Assembly (NCBI GenBank): GCA_037176885.1
Contig: JAWWNJ010000215.1
Location: forward strand, 124,001 to 188,000
Origin: Favolaschia claudopus
Lineage: Eukaryota > Basidiomycota > Agaricomycetes > Agaricales > Mycenaceae
Reading direction: 5' to 3'
DNA: 64,000 nucleotides
Notes under the pieces: generated by a model
The model's database searches: none
Seen by the model: only the letters and a program-made list of their open reading frames with translations
What the model was told of the DNA's origin: nothing
In this document: positions 12,100-22,155 of the stretch, piece by piece
Position numbering within the stretch: the stretch's first letter is position 1
How the letters are laid out: the number at the start of each line of letters is the position of its first letter
Translations under genes and position numbers: made by a program

Positions 12100-14060
12100 C
12101 GTCTCCTCCGAAACTAAATGGCAAAATCTTCTATAGCGGGCCTGGAGCTAACGGCTCACGGGCGGGTGTATATTCTATTCTCGAGTCAACCGGCGGATGG
12201 TTCGTGCTAGGTTATAGCAGCGTCCACAAGCGATTTCTTTCGACTTGACACAAATAATCTGTCACCCCTCGCGGTGGGCTCCAGATGAAACGGTGCGTGT
12301 AGGTGTAGGCGTGAAATATACCGAAAATATAAAATCACAAAATCAATCCAATGCGGACGTGTGTGTGTGTTCGGGGTGGCGGGAGCACGTATCGTCCCTC
12401 AGAATACTTGTGCAAAGCTTCAATCAATCAAGGTCGCTACGTTTGAGCGGGACGAACTACTAGATTGTCTAGCGAGAACGTAGCGGGCAAAACGATTCGC
12501 AGCGGGAGAAGCGAAGAGTCACTCTTTCTGAGACTTCGAAATGAGAAATTCTGAGTCTAGCGGGGAGGGTCTCCGTGCCAATAGAAAAGCGTCGCCCGGT
12601 AGTGGATCGTCAACCGGCAAGAAGCTTTCTGGATGACAACCGGCGGGCAGAAGGCGCGGCTCAGCGGGACGGGGTTCTTATACGACCGGCGCGGCTCTGG
12701 CGAGAAGCGGGGCTCTTATGTCGATGGCGCGGACACTAACAGTGACCCGGGCAGTTACACCACTACGCGGCGGCGAGCTCGAACGGGGGTCTGGTTATAC
12801 CGCGGAACGGCTGGCACACGGGGCGTCAACGGCGCGGAATCAAGCTCGAACGGGGGTCTTGGTTATACCGCGGAACGGCGAGAAACGGGGCTTCGTATTT
12901 CAGGAGGGCTCGGGCTCAAAGGCTGGCGGGGCTCTCAAAGTTCTGGCGGCTCGGTATGCCACAAGTCTTTCCGTATCACTCGAGTCTCTCTCAGATATCA
13001 AGTCTAGTCCTCTTTCAAAGTTCAATTCAAATTCTAGAGTCCGCTACAAACTGCCCTTGTCTACGGGTAGTAATTGACTGAGTAACCAAAAGTACACCAG
13101 GAGATTAAATACATGCAGCGGGAGCAGAAACAACCAAATAAAATCATGATGAGAGAGTGTCCAAGTTTGATGCCGCGCCCGCTGGGAACCAATGGTATAT
13201 TCAGGATTGCGAGTCGTGAGTGAAAAGACTGCCTCCGGAGAAAGTCCATGCGGGCGGGAGGGTATTGCGCCTTATTGCAGTGCAATGGCGGCTGGTTGCC
13301 ATGTCTTCAAGGAGAGACACGAATATCTTCTTCATAATGGCTGCTTGCCGCTGGTCGAGTAAAGGTCAAGGCCACCTCCCGCTGTCCGTTCAGGCGGCGG
13401 CTCGAGGGCGGTCAAGTTCTTCTATGTTCTTCTGTCATCAGGAAAGAGGCTCCCGCTAGAAGCAGGGCAAGCCGATATAATCCAAGGGTTCGCCACTCGC
13501 CGAGAGACTCCCCGATATCAACGGTATTTGATACCGGCGTCGTCGGTTGGTCTCTCCGCTAGTGAATCCGAGGCAGCCGATGCTCCCCGCTTGATCCAGT
13601 CCACCCGCCGCCCTAGTCGGGTCCTCGGCGATAAGCCCGCTGCTCGAGTAGGATCAAGTCTTCCTTGATCTAGCCCTCCCGCTAGGTCTTAGTCGACCCG
13701 CCGAAAGTGATGTTCCCGGCGGCATGTCCCCGCCAGTACTAATGAGTTCGTCCGTCCGCCCCGTCCGATTCGTCTATGGTGGGTCGGCGGTTTAACGCCT
13801 AACTTCAGGGTTTTGGTAATCCCTCTTGGTGGCCTCCGGCACCTTAAGGCAACGGTTTCCCGCTACGCCTCTTGGCCCAACAGTAGTAGTAGTTGAAGTC
13901 AGAGTCCCGTTCCCATATTTAGGGAAAACGTCGCTAAGCTCCCGCTACTAATTGATGATGTCCCGCTGGCTTATCGGCCATCCTAAGCGATAAGATACTA
14001 CCCTCGAGGTAGAGTATATCTTCTGTAATCCTAGCCTCACTTCCTCCCGCTGATAGGTAC
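12100..14060. other. Gypsy 5' region, non-coding
   Basis: Between the start of Gag and the copia junction no gene is visible. The stretch is GC-rich and contains the minisatellite at 12.65-12.9 kb. It carries AGCGGG in one orientation only from about 12.1 to 13.1 kb, then CCCGCT in the other orientation from 13.15 to 14.05 kb. A 5' LTR and primer-binding site would be expected here, but I could not delimit them. Confidence 0.4.
12776..12879 (+). repeat. 36-bp direct repeat, two copies
   Basis: A 36-bp unit starting AGCTCGAACGGGGGTCT is present at 12,776-12,811 and again at 12,843-12,879, the second with one extra T. The period is 67. A looser similarity (GGCGAGAAGCGGGGCTC near 12,699 against GGCGAGAAACGGGGCTTC near 12,875) suggests a larger degenerate minisatellite over 12.65-12.9 kb. 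It lies upstream of gag, where the gypsy 5' untranslated region would be. Confidence 0.8.
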
Positions 14061-14081
14061 AGAAATCGATAAATTTCTGTC
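14060..14081. repeat. Short inverted repeat at gypsy/copia junction
   Basis: Arms ACAGAAAT (14,060-14,067) and ATTTCTGT (14,074-14,081) flank a six-base loop. The palindrome sits exactly where the CCCGCT-rich gypsy block ends and the copia RNase H sequence begins, so it may mark an insertion or deletion breakpoint. Confidence 0.55.
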
Positions 14082-14084
14082 GTT

Positions 14085-15890
14085 TCACGCGTAGCCGCTG
14101 AGCGGCCCTATCAACCGCGAAGATGTTGCGGAACCAGAGGACGTCTTTGGCGCAATGAGTGGTTGCGGATATTCAGCCTCGCAAGATGAGAGCGCGACGA
14201 CGGCTTGCTGCTTGGAGCTCCATGACAAGGGCGAGTTCCCCATGAGAATCACGAATCCCGAAACGGATTTACGCGTGTCGCCCATTCCCCAAGTCGGAGT
14301 CACTGAGCGCAGTGAGGATTGGTGTTCCTGAGTCGCGACCTCCAAGCGTGATGCCGTGCGCTGTGGTTCCGCGAAGATAACGCAGTAGGTGTTTGGCAGC
14401 GGTGATGTGGGCTGGACCGTAGCTTGCCATGAAATGAGCTAGTTCACGTACAGCGTACGCGATGTCGGGACGCGTGCAGGTCGCCAAGTACATACATTTC
14501 CCAACGATCGCGGTGTATGGGTAGTCCTTGGCCTTTGCGATGTCTTCGGCGGCAGCAGGCGTCAAGCGGGCGCTTGATCCATTGGGTCAGCACCGTGTTG
14601 CTCTTGTCAAACCCAAGTCACGGAGAATGGACTCCGTGTACGACTTTTGGTGAAGGCGGATGGTGCGTTGTTCCCTGTCGCGTTCGATGGTACAGCCAAG
14701 ATGTAGCTGCGGCTCAGCCGTTATCGGTGATTTCGAATTGAGCGGCCAGTGCCGCAACCACGGGCTCGGATTCAGCTTGCGAAGATGAGGCTATCAGCAT
14801 GTCGTCGACGCTTGTAGTAATGATGGAGTACTCGTTACCCGAGTCTCCGTTGGTATACACTCCAGTCGGACTCGATTCGTTTAAAACCGATGGATTCGAG
14901 TCGCGAATTTAGCTCCAGGTACCACTGCCGGCCTGCCTGCTTGAGTCCGTAGAGACCCTTCAGGAGCCTCCAATAACCCGGTCCCGCAATGGCAGGTTTC
15001 CGCATGTAAATCTCCTCCTCGAGGGGACCGTTGAGGAAAGCAGTTTTGACGTCGACTTGTCGTAGTGTCATGTCTTGGGCAGCTGCGAGTGCGAGTACAA
15101 AGCGAATCGATTCCCATCGAGCGACGGGTGCGAAAGTAAAGTTGTAATCTTGTCCAGGGATCTGAGTGAAGCCCTTTGCGACGAGTCTGGCTTTGAATCG
15201 TGATATCAGCCCATCGCGGTCGCGTTTAATGTGAAGAACCCATTTAGACGCAACGGCTTTACGGCCAGGTGGTAGATCCTCGACTTCTTCGTAGACGCCC
15301 TTCGCCTTCAGCGACTCGAGCTCTTCATGAATGGCGACCAACCACTGCGGCCAGTACATAGACGACTCTGCCTCGTGAACAGTCGCTGGGTCTTTAGCGT
15401 CTGGGTCATCGATGGGGTCGGAGAGAGCTGCAAAAGCGGTCTCTGTTTGCTCGAACGCCTGCGCGAGATCCACGAACTCCTCCGTTTCGCATTCAATCTC
15501 CAGCTCGTCACCCGACACTAGGACGGACATGAGGTAGTCCTCAGAGATGAGGAAATCGTTCCCCCCCTCGTCCAGTGTCGCGTGGTCGATGATGTATTTC
15601 GCTGGGACTTGGCGAACACGGGGTACACGGCGGTCAGCAATTGACCTGTCGTCGAGTTGGGCGTCAGGCATGGGGACGTCAGCGTCAGGTTGTCTGTTAA
15701 TGGACATTAGGCTTCGTTTACAAGCCGTGTTTGCGTTAACGCACGGAGTGACTGCTCGAGGCTGTATGCTCTGCGAGATCTCGTCTAGAATCTGTTGTAC
15801 AGCCCTGGTTAAACAGGTTAGATGGACGTTAACATCCAGACGCGTTAACACGTACTCAGGAGACGCGTCAGCACGCTCCGAGGTTTGCAT
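14085..15890 (-). pseudogene. Copia reverse transcriptase and RNase H
   Basis: The fragment 14,835-15,890 has the hallmark copia motifs ASKWVLHIKRDRDG, RFKARLVAKGFTQ, QVDVKTAFLNGPLEEEIYM and LLKGLYGLKQAGRQW. The catalytic box is read as SVDD just upstream of 14,790. After further frame changes the fragment 14,269-14,565 carries KCMYLATCTRPDIAYAV and HLLRYLRGTTAHGI, and 14,085-14,345 carries SWSSKQQAVVALSSCEAEY, the RNase H core. The sequence stops at about 14,081 where the gypsy block begins. Confidence 0.9.
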
Positions 15891-15946
15891 TTCAATGTCC
15901 TCAGAGGGACGCCTGGTTAAACAGGTGAGTACGATTTACGCTATCG

Positions 15947-16953
15947 TTAACGATAGAACGTACGGGTTTCGCTCAATGGCAGGGTTTGGCTCAATGGCCG
16001 GGTTTCGCTCGATGGCAGGGTTTGGCTCGATGGCCGGGTTTGGCTCGGTGGCCGGGCGCGCGGAGGTGGGGCCCGACGGGCGCCGCGATCTCTGAAGTGT
16101 TCCTCGAGATCACACGGCACGTCTTCCCATAGAATGTCGGAGAGTGGAGGTGATGGAAGGAAGTCAGGAAAACCATGGAATTGGACGTCGCGTCGCGAGC
16201 GGACAGATCTGGCCTCTGTAAGCCAGATCAAATATCCCTTGGAGTCGCGCGCATATCCAACAAAACGGCCTTCTTCCCCTCGCGGTGTCAATTTCGGTTG
16301 CTCCGTCGAGTTGGTTTTTCCCGCGCCCGTGACGAGAGCACCGAAGGGGCGCAGGTGCGAGAGGTCAGGTTTGCGCTTGAACCAGCTCTCGAAAGGTGTC
16401 GAACCGTCCTCGTTTGCTGAATGCGGCACTCGATTCTTAATGTGGATCGAGGCTTGGGGGCGAGCGGCCAAAACCAGAACGTGAGCGAGGCGTCGACCAG
16501 CATCGCCCTGATCATATGCTCAATCGTCTGGTTCAGCCGCTCCGCAACGCCGTTCTGAGGAGACGCGTCTGGCACCGTTTTCTCGTAGGTGATGCCGTTC
16601 TCGGTGCAGTAGTCCTTGAATTGACCGTACACGAGTTCAGGCGCATTGTCGATTCGTAGGTAGACAATCTTGGCACCCAGGAGATTCTCAGCTGAAGCGC
16701 GGAATTCGCGGAAGCACGTGAGGGAGTCGGATTTGGATTTTAGGAAGTAGATTGTAGTGAAACGTCGAAAATCGTCGGTAAAAGTGATGAAGTGTCTGTA
16801 GCCCCCATACCCCAGAGGTAGAGGACCACAGATGTCGGTGTGGATACGAAACAAGACGCGGTCGGCGCGGTTTAGAGCTTTGTTAGGGAACGGTAGTCGT
16901 TTGATATTGGCAAGAGCGCAAATGCGGCAGTTCTTGATGTTGACTGAGTCCAC
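15947..16953 (-). pseudogene. Copia integrase core and C-terminal linker
   Basis: The fragment 16,288-16,953 carries the DDE core: HTDICGPL (first Asp), RIDNAPE (second Asp) and NGVAERLNQT (Glu), in correct order and spacing for Ty1/copia. The fragment 15,947-16,471 continues with STPFESWFKRKPDLSHLRPF, a standard copia integrase block, and GRFVGYARDSKGYLIW. It ends in a repeated Pro-Ser-Gln/Glu-Thr tail encoded by an 18-bp minisatellite. A frame change near 16,470 separates the two. Confidence 0.85.
15964..16056 (+). repeat. 18-bp minisatellite in copia Pol linker
   Basis: Five units close to GGGTTTCGCTCAATGGCA lie head to tail. Variants differ at a few sites (TTCGCTC or TTGGCTC; AATGGC, GATGGC or GGTGGC). 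On the minus strand they encode a six-residue Ser/Thr/Pro repeat between integrase and reverse transcriptase. Confidence 0.9.
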
Positions 16954-17507
16954 CGGAAAGCCGAGGTGGCGCTATTGAGCCCTTTAACGTCTAGATGGCC
17001 CATTAGACGGTGGTAAAAACCAAGTCCTTGTTGGTATCGGCGTCGGCATCGGGTCCAAGGAGAGCAAGAACAGAGGGAGTTGTCGCATTGATGAGGTCGG
17101 TAGCCGAAAACGGAAGCAAATTTGCTTCCGTGGAGGTTCCCACGATCTTCACGCCCATCTTGTACAATCCACCAACTATCTCCCCAGACGCAAACTGGAT
17201 ACCATCCGCATTGAAGTATCGGATCTTCCCCCCCCCAGTGTCCGTCTGCACTCCCTTCAAGTCCAATCAGCGAAAACTTGGGGTCACCTTCGTGAGTGCC
17301 TTCAAGAATGACTTGTCCCTTCCCTAAGGCTTGGGTGGTTAGATTTGTTCCAAATCCATGAACACTCAACGGCTGGCTGAAGGTCTTGTATTCCTTGAAG
17401 GACACTTTGTTATTGAAGACGTGGCGCGACGCGCCTGTATCGTGGTAGACGTTCTCTGTTTGCTCCACCGCTCTGCGTTCAGCACAACATCCACCGCATT
17501 CACCCAC
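16872..17507 (-). pseudogene. Copia protease and GAG-pre-integrase region
   Basis: The fragment contains the retropepsin motif as HDTGASRHVF, then SVHGFG and an upstream part of the GAG-pre-integrase region. A run of eight or nine C on the plus strand near 17,229-17,237 coincides with a frame change; the original frame continues in 17,003-17,266. The later YHRLMGHLDVKGL block is the HxxxGHL zinc-binding signature of copia pre-integrase, and NCRICALANIKRLPF in the next fragment gives the paired cysteines. Confidence 0.8.
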
Positions 17508-17808
17508 ACCTCCTCCATTTCGTCCTCATCTTCTCCGTCTATCTCAAGTCTCCCGACCATGAACACGAAGTTCGCATCTACCGTTTCGTTCCCCAGCGCA
17601 TCCTGAATATCTTCTTCACTGTCTTCTGTGGCATCCACCATCCCAGCAAAGCGGTCTCCTGCGCTCCGAAGCGCCTGGCGCCGCCTCTCCGTTACACGCT
17701 CGGCCGGCGGCAGGTGAATGTCCCGCTGTCCTCGGTAGCTATCGGGATACTGACCCGCTTTTCCTCCCCCGTAAGAAAAACAATCCGCCTTTACATGACC
17801 GTACGGTG

Positions 17809-18820
17809 TCATGCAGAAATCATTGTGCAGATTATGCGTTCGCGCTGCGGCCTGTTGTCGCGATTATCGCGATTGTCGCGATTGTCTCGATTGTCTCGAT
17901 TGTTGGAAGATGCTGAAGATCGGTGGTCGTAAGGGCCTGCGCGACGGTCGTTCCGTTGGTGAGTACGTTCCATCTTTCTCCCTCCTGGTGTACCCGGCTG
18001 AACGAACGACGCGCTTGCTACAGCATCACCATCGTCGTTGTGTGCTCGAGCCTTCGAAGACGAGGAGGAGGAGGAGGTAGCAGCGGTGAACAGACCTTTG
18101 GAGAATTCCTCCCGTTGGAGGCGAGCAAGCACGAATGCCGATTTCAGTGGTTCTCCTCCCTGTTCGCTCTTCGCCATCTCCTCAAGCAGAATATCGCGGC
18201 AATACTGCCACTTGTCGCTCGGGGACATGTTCGTGATGAGACACTTTGCAAACTCGTGGTCAGGCAGCATCCCAGCATCGGCACGACGCAGCCTCTGGTA
18301 CTTCTCCATTATCTCGACCCTCCACGCGACAGGATTGGCGCCACACATGAAGGATGTTATCTGGCTCTTGAGGGTGATAGCCATAAGCGCATTTGTAGGT
18401 TCGTACGTCTCCTTGAGAGCTTCCCAGGCCTCGTGCGCTGACTTGCAGTCTTCGACGACGTAGAGTTTCGGTCCGGGAACGGCTTCGACGATAATTGCGA
18501 GCGCTTTCTTGTCTTGCGCGAGCCACGACTCCGCGTTCTTCTTTGCAACGTTCACTTCCACCTCGTTCCCGCGCGTTGTAATCGTAACTTCGTTGCCCTC
18601 GCCGTCGAAACCAGTGTGCGTCAAACTCTCCACCAGCTTCGGGATGACTGGTGGCTTATACTCAATCGCCTGCGACATATTTCCAGTACCCCGCAGCGTC
18701 AAGTTTGCGCTTCGCTTTGGATTGGAATTCTGCGTAGTTGTTGCTGCCGTCGCTGTTTTCTACAATAGGGGCAAGTGTGATTGGACGCCATTCTTTGTCG
18801 TTCGAGTTGGCTGACGCCAT
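17809..18820 (-). pseudogene. gag: Copia Gag, frameshifted
   Basis: The likely start is the ATG at 18,820 (MASANSNDKEW). A one-base frame change near 18,670 joins this N-terminus to the long fragment ending at 17,809, which carries the UBN2-like Gag core (ESWLAQDKKALAIIVEAV, then AWEALKETYEPTN). Near the C-terminus is an Arg-Asp-Asn repeat encoded by a 9-bp tandem repeat (about 17,857-17,905). The zinc knuckle that should follow survives only in part as GHVKADC in another frame (about 17,770-17,790). Gag would package element RNA; this copy cannot make an intact protein. Confidence 0.8.
17857..17905 (-). repeat. 9-bp tandem repeat in copia Gag
   Basis: About five units close to CGCGATTGT (plus strand) are arranged in tandem. 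On the minus strand they encode a short Arg-Asp-Asn repeat in the basic C-terminal tail of Gag. The length is a multiple of three, so the repeat keeps the frame. Confidence 0.85.
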
Positions 18821-18997
18821 TGTGAGATAGCGATATGGAAACGTTGGGTTGGACAATCAAGGGTGGGAGATGTGGAGGTATGTTGACCAGGATGAGCAAG
18901 GATGAGCAAGATGTGTTCTAGCAGCTTTGTCGAGCAGTATAGTGCAGATGGTTCACAAACGGAGGCCCATAACCTATCAAGTAAATATATATTTGGT

Positions 18998-19080
18998 CTG
19001 GTACGAAGAGAGAACCGTTAGTTAATACATAGGCGAGTAGAATATACGAGCCATACCTGGTACGAAGAGAGAACCGTTAG
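18998..19080 (+). repeat. 24-bp direct repeat near copia 5' end
   Basis: A 24-bp string beginning CTGGTACGAAGAGAGAACC occurs identically at 18,998-19,021 and 19,057-19,080 (period 59). It lies about 180 bp upstream of the copia Gag start, where remains of the 5' LTR or leader are expected. Confidence 0.85.
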
Positions 19081-19895
19081 GGGTCCGTCTCTTCGTCCAG
19101 GATCAATATGTTACAGAGTGATCGAGTAAGTAGATTGATTAGGAAATGTTTAGGTCAGCGACTAAGCGCTGCGTCAATGTCCAACATTTCGACCTTGAAT
19201 CGCTGGCTCTCGAGTCTCATCTGGTGACTCTTCCGTATTCAATTGCAGCTTGCCGCGATCCGGGTGTGAGTCAAGAATCAAGTACCAGAACATTTTCTTC
19301 TGAGTAGTAAGTATGCTCGTAGCGGAACTGTAGGTCAGTGGCAAAGATACATGTTATCTTGCTTTACGATGAACGACGATAACTCTGAAAATTTGAAACA
19401 TGGTATGAGCGCCCGTCAACTTTAATTCTTGAGCGCTCAACCGTGTGCCCTTGCAGGAATCCAAGCGCCTGTGGAATATTGACCGAAAGTTCCGCTATGG
19501 ATCCGCGTCTCTTTGTTCTCTTCGATCTTACACGCAATCTCCTGCTAAGTTCGCAACTTGCGGTGGAGACAGACAAAAATAATCGAGTTGTGCTCATGCT
19601 AAAGGCTCAATTCACATCGCGTTCCTACGAGCCTCAGCCTGACGCTTGCAGCAGTACACTGCCTCTTCATGAGGATCCGCCGCCACTCGATCGAATGCCG
19701 AAACGAGCTTCTCAAGTGTCAAGAAGTTCGGCTGACAATCGCTGAAAGGGAAGGAGGTAACAATAAATACTTAAAACGTGTCAGGCACGCTGCAAAAACC
19801 GAATTTTCTCGACCCTATGCTTTGTCTTTGCTGCGCCACACCGTAAGTCTATAAATTGTCCCCTTGACTCGTTCGTATGCCTCCAGTACTCACTC
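19081..19895. other. Intergenic, upstream of the P-loop ATPase gene
   Basis: Only short ORFs without family resemblance are present. A possible RT-poor spacer between the copia remnant and the gene at 19,896; no clear TATA element was found near the start. Confidence 0.4.
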
Positions 19896-21665
19896 ATGTC
19901 TCTACAACTAGACGACGAACTTACGTTCCTGGCGACTGCTGCTGCAGTCGACAAAGATGTTGATATTCTTCATCATCAGCTTATTACTTCTCCGCTCTTA
20001 ACGTACTCCGCGCTGGAACGACACCCGCTGGATTTCCCGTCTCGGGCACTGCTTGGGACGATCGCCGGAGACTCGGAGTCTGAAAGGCTGTATGTTAACA
20101 CCAACTCACCTAGCAGCGTCATCATTTGCGGGGTTCAGGTCAGTCAGTCTCTCGAATCACCTGTTGATTCTGTTTACCAATTCAGAGTCTTTCAGGGAGC
20201 GGGAAAGAGTCATACAGTCTCCTGCCTTTTGGAATCCGCTCTCATCCAGGATCCTCGCATCGGAACGTTGCCCGAACCGTTAAGCGCCCTGGTGTACGCC
20301 AGTTTATGCTTATGCTGCCTCGCAACGTATACTACTAGAACTAATATTGCACAGTTTCCATTTCGACACTCAGGACGCGAACCGGCCTTGCGAGGCAGCC
20401 TTCCTCTCGTCGCCGGCGGCTCATCTGAACAATGTTGTCCTGCCTCAAGTCACCGTTTTGTGCTCGTACGTGTTGAGTATGTTCCACGTCGCTACTTTTG
20501 AACTGACTTTTCTCCCAATCCTCGAAGGCCGAGCAATATTACTCGTCGACGCAGGGCATATGCTTCTCAGCCTCAAGTCCGGGTTGAGCCCTTATATCTT
20601 TCCGAACAAGATCTTACCGCCGAGCGAATGCTTACCTTGATGGCTTGCGATAATATGGATGTATGGCAGCTATTCACGGACAATGTATTTGTCTCATGAA
20701 TCATATTTCACAGAAAATGCCTTTATATATGCACACCGCTCTCCGCCTCATTCGGAATATGGGTGTCGATGCCTTCAGTTACTCGGGTGCGCTTTTATAG
20801 CTGTTTTCGACTTCAGAGGTTCACATGTGCTGCATAGAATTCAAGCGTCAGATATCCCTCGAGAATCTCGACGTGAAGCAGAGGATGATGATTGAACTTC
20901 GGCTTAGCTTGTTGGATGCGTTCATCGGTTTGACAGCCCGCAAAGTCAACTCCTATTTTTCTGCGGGGGACGTTGTCCTTGTGGACTTGACTGACCCTTT
21001 CCTTGACGGTGAGCCACTGGCACGCAACCGCATTTCTTGGACTCACACTTATTTGCGGAAACCCAGGTCTTACGGCCTCAGTCCTATTCGACATCGTGCT
21101 GGGAACGTTTACGCAGTGGGAAACGCCATGCGGAAAGCTTGTTGGTGGGTCCAAAACATACGGCCTCCATTCCCTCTGGATCTGATGCCTATTTATACAT
21201 CATGATGCAGTCTTGGATGAAGCTCACAAGTACCTCGTCAACAGCGATTCGACGAAGCTCGCGCAGTCGGTCAGCGATATCATACGGCTCCAGCGTCATT
21301 TGGGCACTCGGATGGTCATCGCTACCCAAGAACCAACAGTTATCCCGGCAACGATTCTGGATCTTGCGTCGACAATCATCTGTCATCGTTTCTCCTCGCC
21401 GGCTTGGTGCGCGCACCTCGCGCGGCATGTTTCTACGGGAGCTGAGTTGGATGCTGCTGGCTGGTTCCAGCAGGTGATGACGCTTCCCACCGGGCACGCC
21501 TTGGTGTTCTCGCCCGCAGCCGCGATCGCGGCTGATGAGCGCGGTGCCGTCCTGCTGGGTCGAGGACACCTGCGAGTGAGGATTCGCCCGAGGCTCACAT
21601 TGGATGGAGGGGCTTCGCTCCTCGCTGTTGGGCGCACCGTGCAGGCCACCCGGAACCAGCTTTAG
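19896..21665 (+). CDS. HerA/FtsK-superfamily P-loop ATPase, eight exons
   Basis: Exons that keep phase are 19,896-20,138, 20,196-20,293, 20,355-20,465, 20,528-20,660, 20,714-20,786, 20,838-21,008, 21,067-21,144 and 21,211-21,665, giving 453 residues to the first stop. The Walker A motif GVQGAGKSHT is assembled across the first intron (residues about 79-88). Walker B, LVVLDEAHKYL, is assembled across the seventh intron (about residue 300). It is followed by RMVIATQEPTVIP and a block ending in an Arg-containing HRFSSP, the arrangement of HerA/FtsK-type pumping ATPases. Agaricomycetes have many such uncharacterised proteins; substrate and location are unknown. Possible C-terminal coding continues past the stop in other frames (to 22,155), so this copy may be shortened by mutation. 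Confidence 0.75.
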
Positions 21666-22155
21666 TGCCTTCGCCAATGTCGCTGCCAACACCTCTGTCG
21701 CAGCAAATGGACTTCCCAATGTCACCCGACACCTATGTTTCGCCCTCCTTCGCCGCATTAGCAAATTCGACGGAAAGAAGCTCTGTACTACCTGCTTCCC
21801 CGTTGACCCGCGTCGCTGCAACTGGCTCTAGGGGGGAAACCTCCACCGCCGCAGCGACAACGGCAACAGCGCTTGCAGTGCCCGCTCGACTGAAGCATTT
21901 CATGGGTTGGCTGTCTCGCAATACGACGCCGGACTCGCCTGCAGCAAAGTTCAACGACGCTCAATCTGCCTTGTTTTGGATTGGGAAGAAAAATTACCCT
22001 GGCGTGAAGAAGTGGTGGCTCAGATGATTGACGAAGCAACTGAGATTGGACTGATTGAGTTTCCCAATAATGGTTTGACAAAGAAACAGTTGAAAGCAAG
22101 CGGGGAGGAAAAGATGATACGTATGCTCCGACGAGGACCGTTCGTTTATGTATGA
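21666..22155 (+). pseudogene. Possible detached C-terminal part of the P-loop ATPase gene
   Basis: Directly after the TAG at 21,663 another frame is open from 21,665 to 22,027 (Ser/Pro/Thr-rich, then VPARLKHFMGWLSR). A third frame then carries LDWEEKLPWREEVVAQM and EIGLIEFPNNGLTKKQL to 22,155. The second frame change falls at a T run near 21,970. The pieces look like a low-complexity linker and a small helical C-terminal domain that would join the ATPase if two single-base changes or unrecognised introns are allowed. Confidence 0.4.

Larger units (their letters stand above)
1..14060 (-). mobile_element. Degenerate Ty3/gypsy LTR retrotransposon block
   Basis: Reading on the minus strand from right to left the order is gag (about 11.85-10.2 kb), zinc knuckle (10,711-10,752), protease (about 9.4-9.2 kb), reverse transcriptase (8.19-7.45 kb), RNase H (7.25-6.8 kb), integrase with HHCC zinc region (6.27-5.9 kb) and a C-terminal integrase segment (about 5.3-5.0 kb). 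That is the Ty3/gypsy order. Frameshifts occur about every 200-500 bases, so it is a dead copy. I could not find matching LTRs inside the window; the left one may lie outside it. A dispersed hexamer (CCCGCT or AGCGGG, about 60 occurrences) runs through the whole block and stops at the junction with the copia element. Confidence 0.8.
14081..19080 (-). mobile_element. Degenerate Ty1/copia LTR retrotransposon, truncated at its 3' end
   Basis: On the minus strand the order is Gag (18,820 to about 17,800), protease (17.45 kb), GAG-pre-integrase (about 17.0 kb), integrase (16,953 to about 15,950), reverse transcriptase (15.4-14.8 kb) and RNase H (14.57-14.08 kb). Integrase upstream of reverse transcriptase is the Ty1/copia order. 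Frameshifts occur in Gag, after the protease at a run of C residues near 17,229, in reverse transcriptase and in RNase H. The RNase H reading runs up to about 14,081 and then meets the gypsy block, so the 3' LTR is missing. Some LTR sequence may survive at about 18.9-19.1 kb. Confidence 0.85.

Noticed and set aside
21577..21643. A ninth intron (GTGAGG...GTGCAG) in the P-loop ATPase gene
   Set aside because: Reading through gives a plausible continuous domain end (LTLDGGASLLAVG), and splicing would remove it.
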